A DNA stretch of 64,000 bases. It comes from CBDBCK01 sp965203345. Lineage in GTDB: Bacteria; Chloroflexota; Dehalococcoidia; Lucifugimonadales; Lucifugimonadaceae. The stretch is taken from contig CBDBCK010000028.1 in assembly GCA_965203345.1 (NCBI GenBank), positions 992,001-1,056,000 of the forward strand, written 5' to 3'. A program made the translations under genes and the position numbers. Below, piece after piece: positions 63,967 through 64,000 of the stretch (within the stretch, counting starts at the first letter, position 1; every line of letters starts with the position of its first letter). The notes under the pieces were generated by a model that was not told where the DNA came from, did no database searches, and saw nothing but the letters and a program-made list of their open reading frames with translations.

Positions 63967-64000
63967 TTTGAAGACCTCCTTATATTACGGGCGCCCGCGC

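Overview
The window reads as a chromosomal segment of an uncultured bacterium, most likely a Chloroflexota member near Dehalococcoidia/SAR202. That placement is an inference from gene content: an LDH-like malate dehydrogenase, a CoxM-type FAD subunit, an enolase-superfamily enzyme, a phosphotriesterase-like protein, DUF3179 and DUF4389 proteins, and frequent TTG/GTG starts. No rRNA or tRNA gene was recognised, so the taxonomy stays tentative.

Layout. 1-9.2 kb holds a type II-C CRISPR-Cas locus: a 5'-truncated large cas9, cas1, cas2, then an array of 60 repeats and 59 spacers. 9.6-17.5 kb carries a dehydrogenase/phosphotriesterase-like pair, a DUF3179 lipoprotein, holA, ychF, an unknown gene and hemW. 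17.5-30.4 kb is a rearranged defence-type island: type III restriction subunit Res, methyltransferase Mod, and between them two giant TPR-DUF2971 proteins surrounded by stubs of the mod 3' end and the res 5' end. A metallopeptidase, a decayed nfo fragment and an NYN-domain gene follow. 30.5-40 kb is a leftward housekeeping cluster (mogA, trmD, rplS, priA, def, secDF, nfo). 40-43.6 kb is rsmH, ftsA, ftsZ. Beyond ftsZ lie a predicted tracrRNA, a broken DUF4389 gene and a tandem DUF4389 duplication. 46.6-64 kb is metabolic: an enolase-superfamily enzyme, uppP, mdh, icd, an acyl-CoA carboxylase beta subunit, folP-folK, a CopD-like protein, a TlpA-like lipoprotein, glyS, an SDR, an SRPBCC protein, an amidase, two small membrane proteins, a split D-glutamate cyclase pair and a CoxM subunit.

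Main points. (1) The only convincing tracrRNA lies about 34.5 kb from the array, just after ftsZ. It has a sigma70-like promoter, an anti-repeat with 14 nt identity to the repeat, a hairpin and a terminator. (2) Its orientation implies that crRNAs are made from the minus strand, and each repeat ends on that strand in an extended -10 motif. (3) Several spacers hit the same codon window of homologous target genes. (4) The type III R-M island shows repeated mod-TPR-res modules that were later collapsed by deletion. (5) The phosphotriesterase-like protein has lost most metal ligands.
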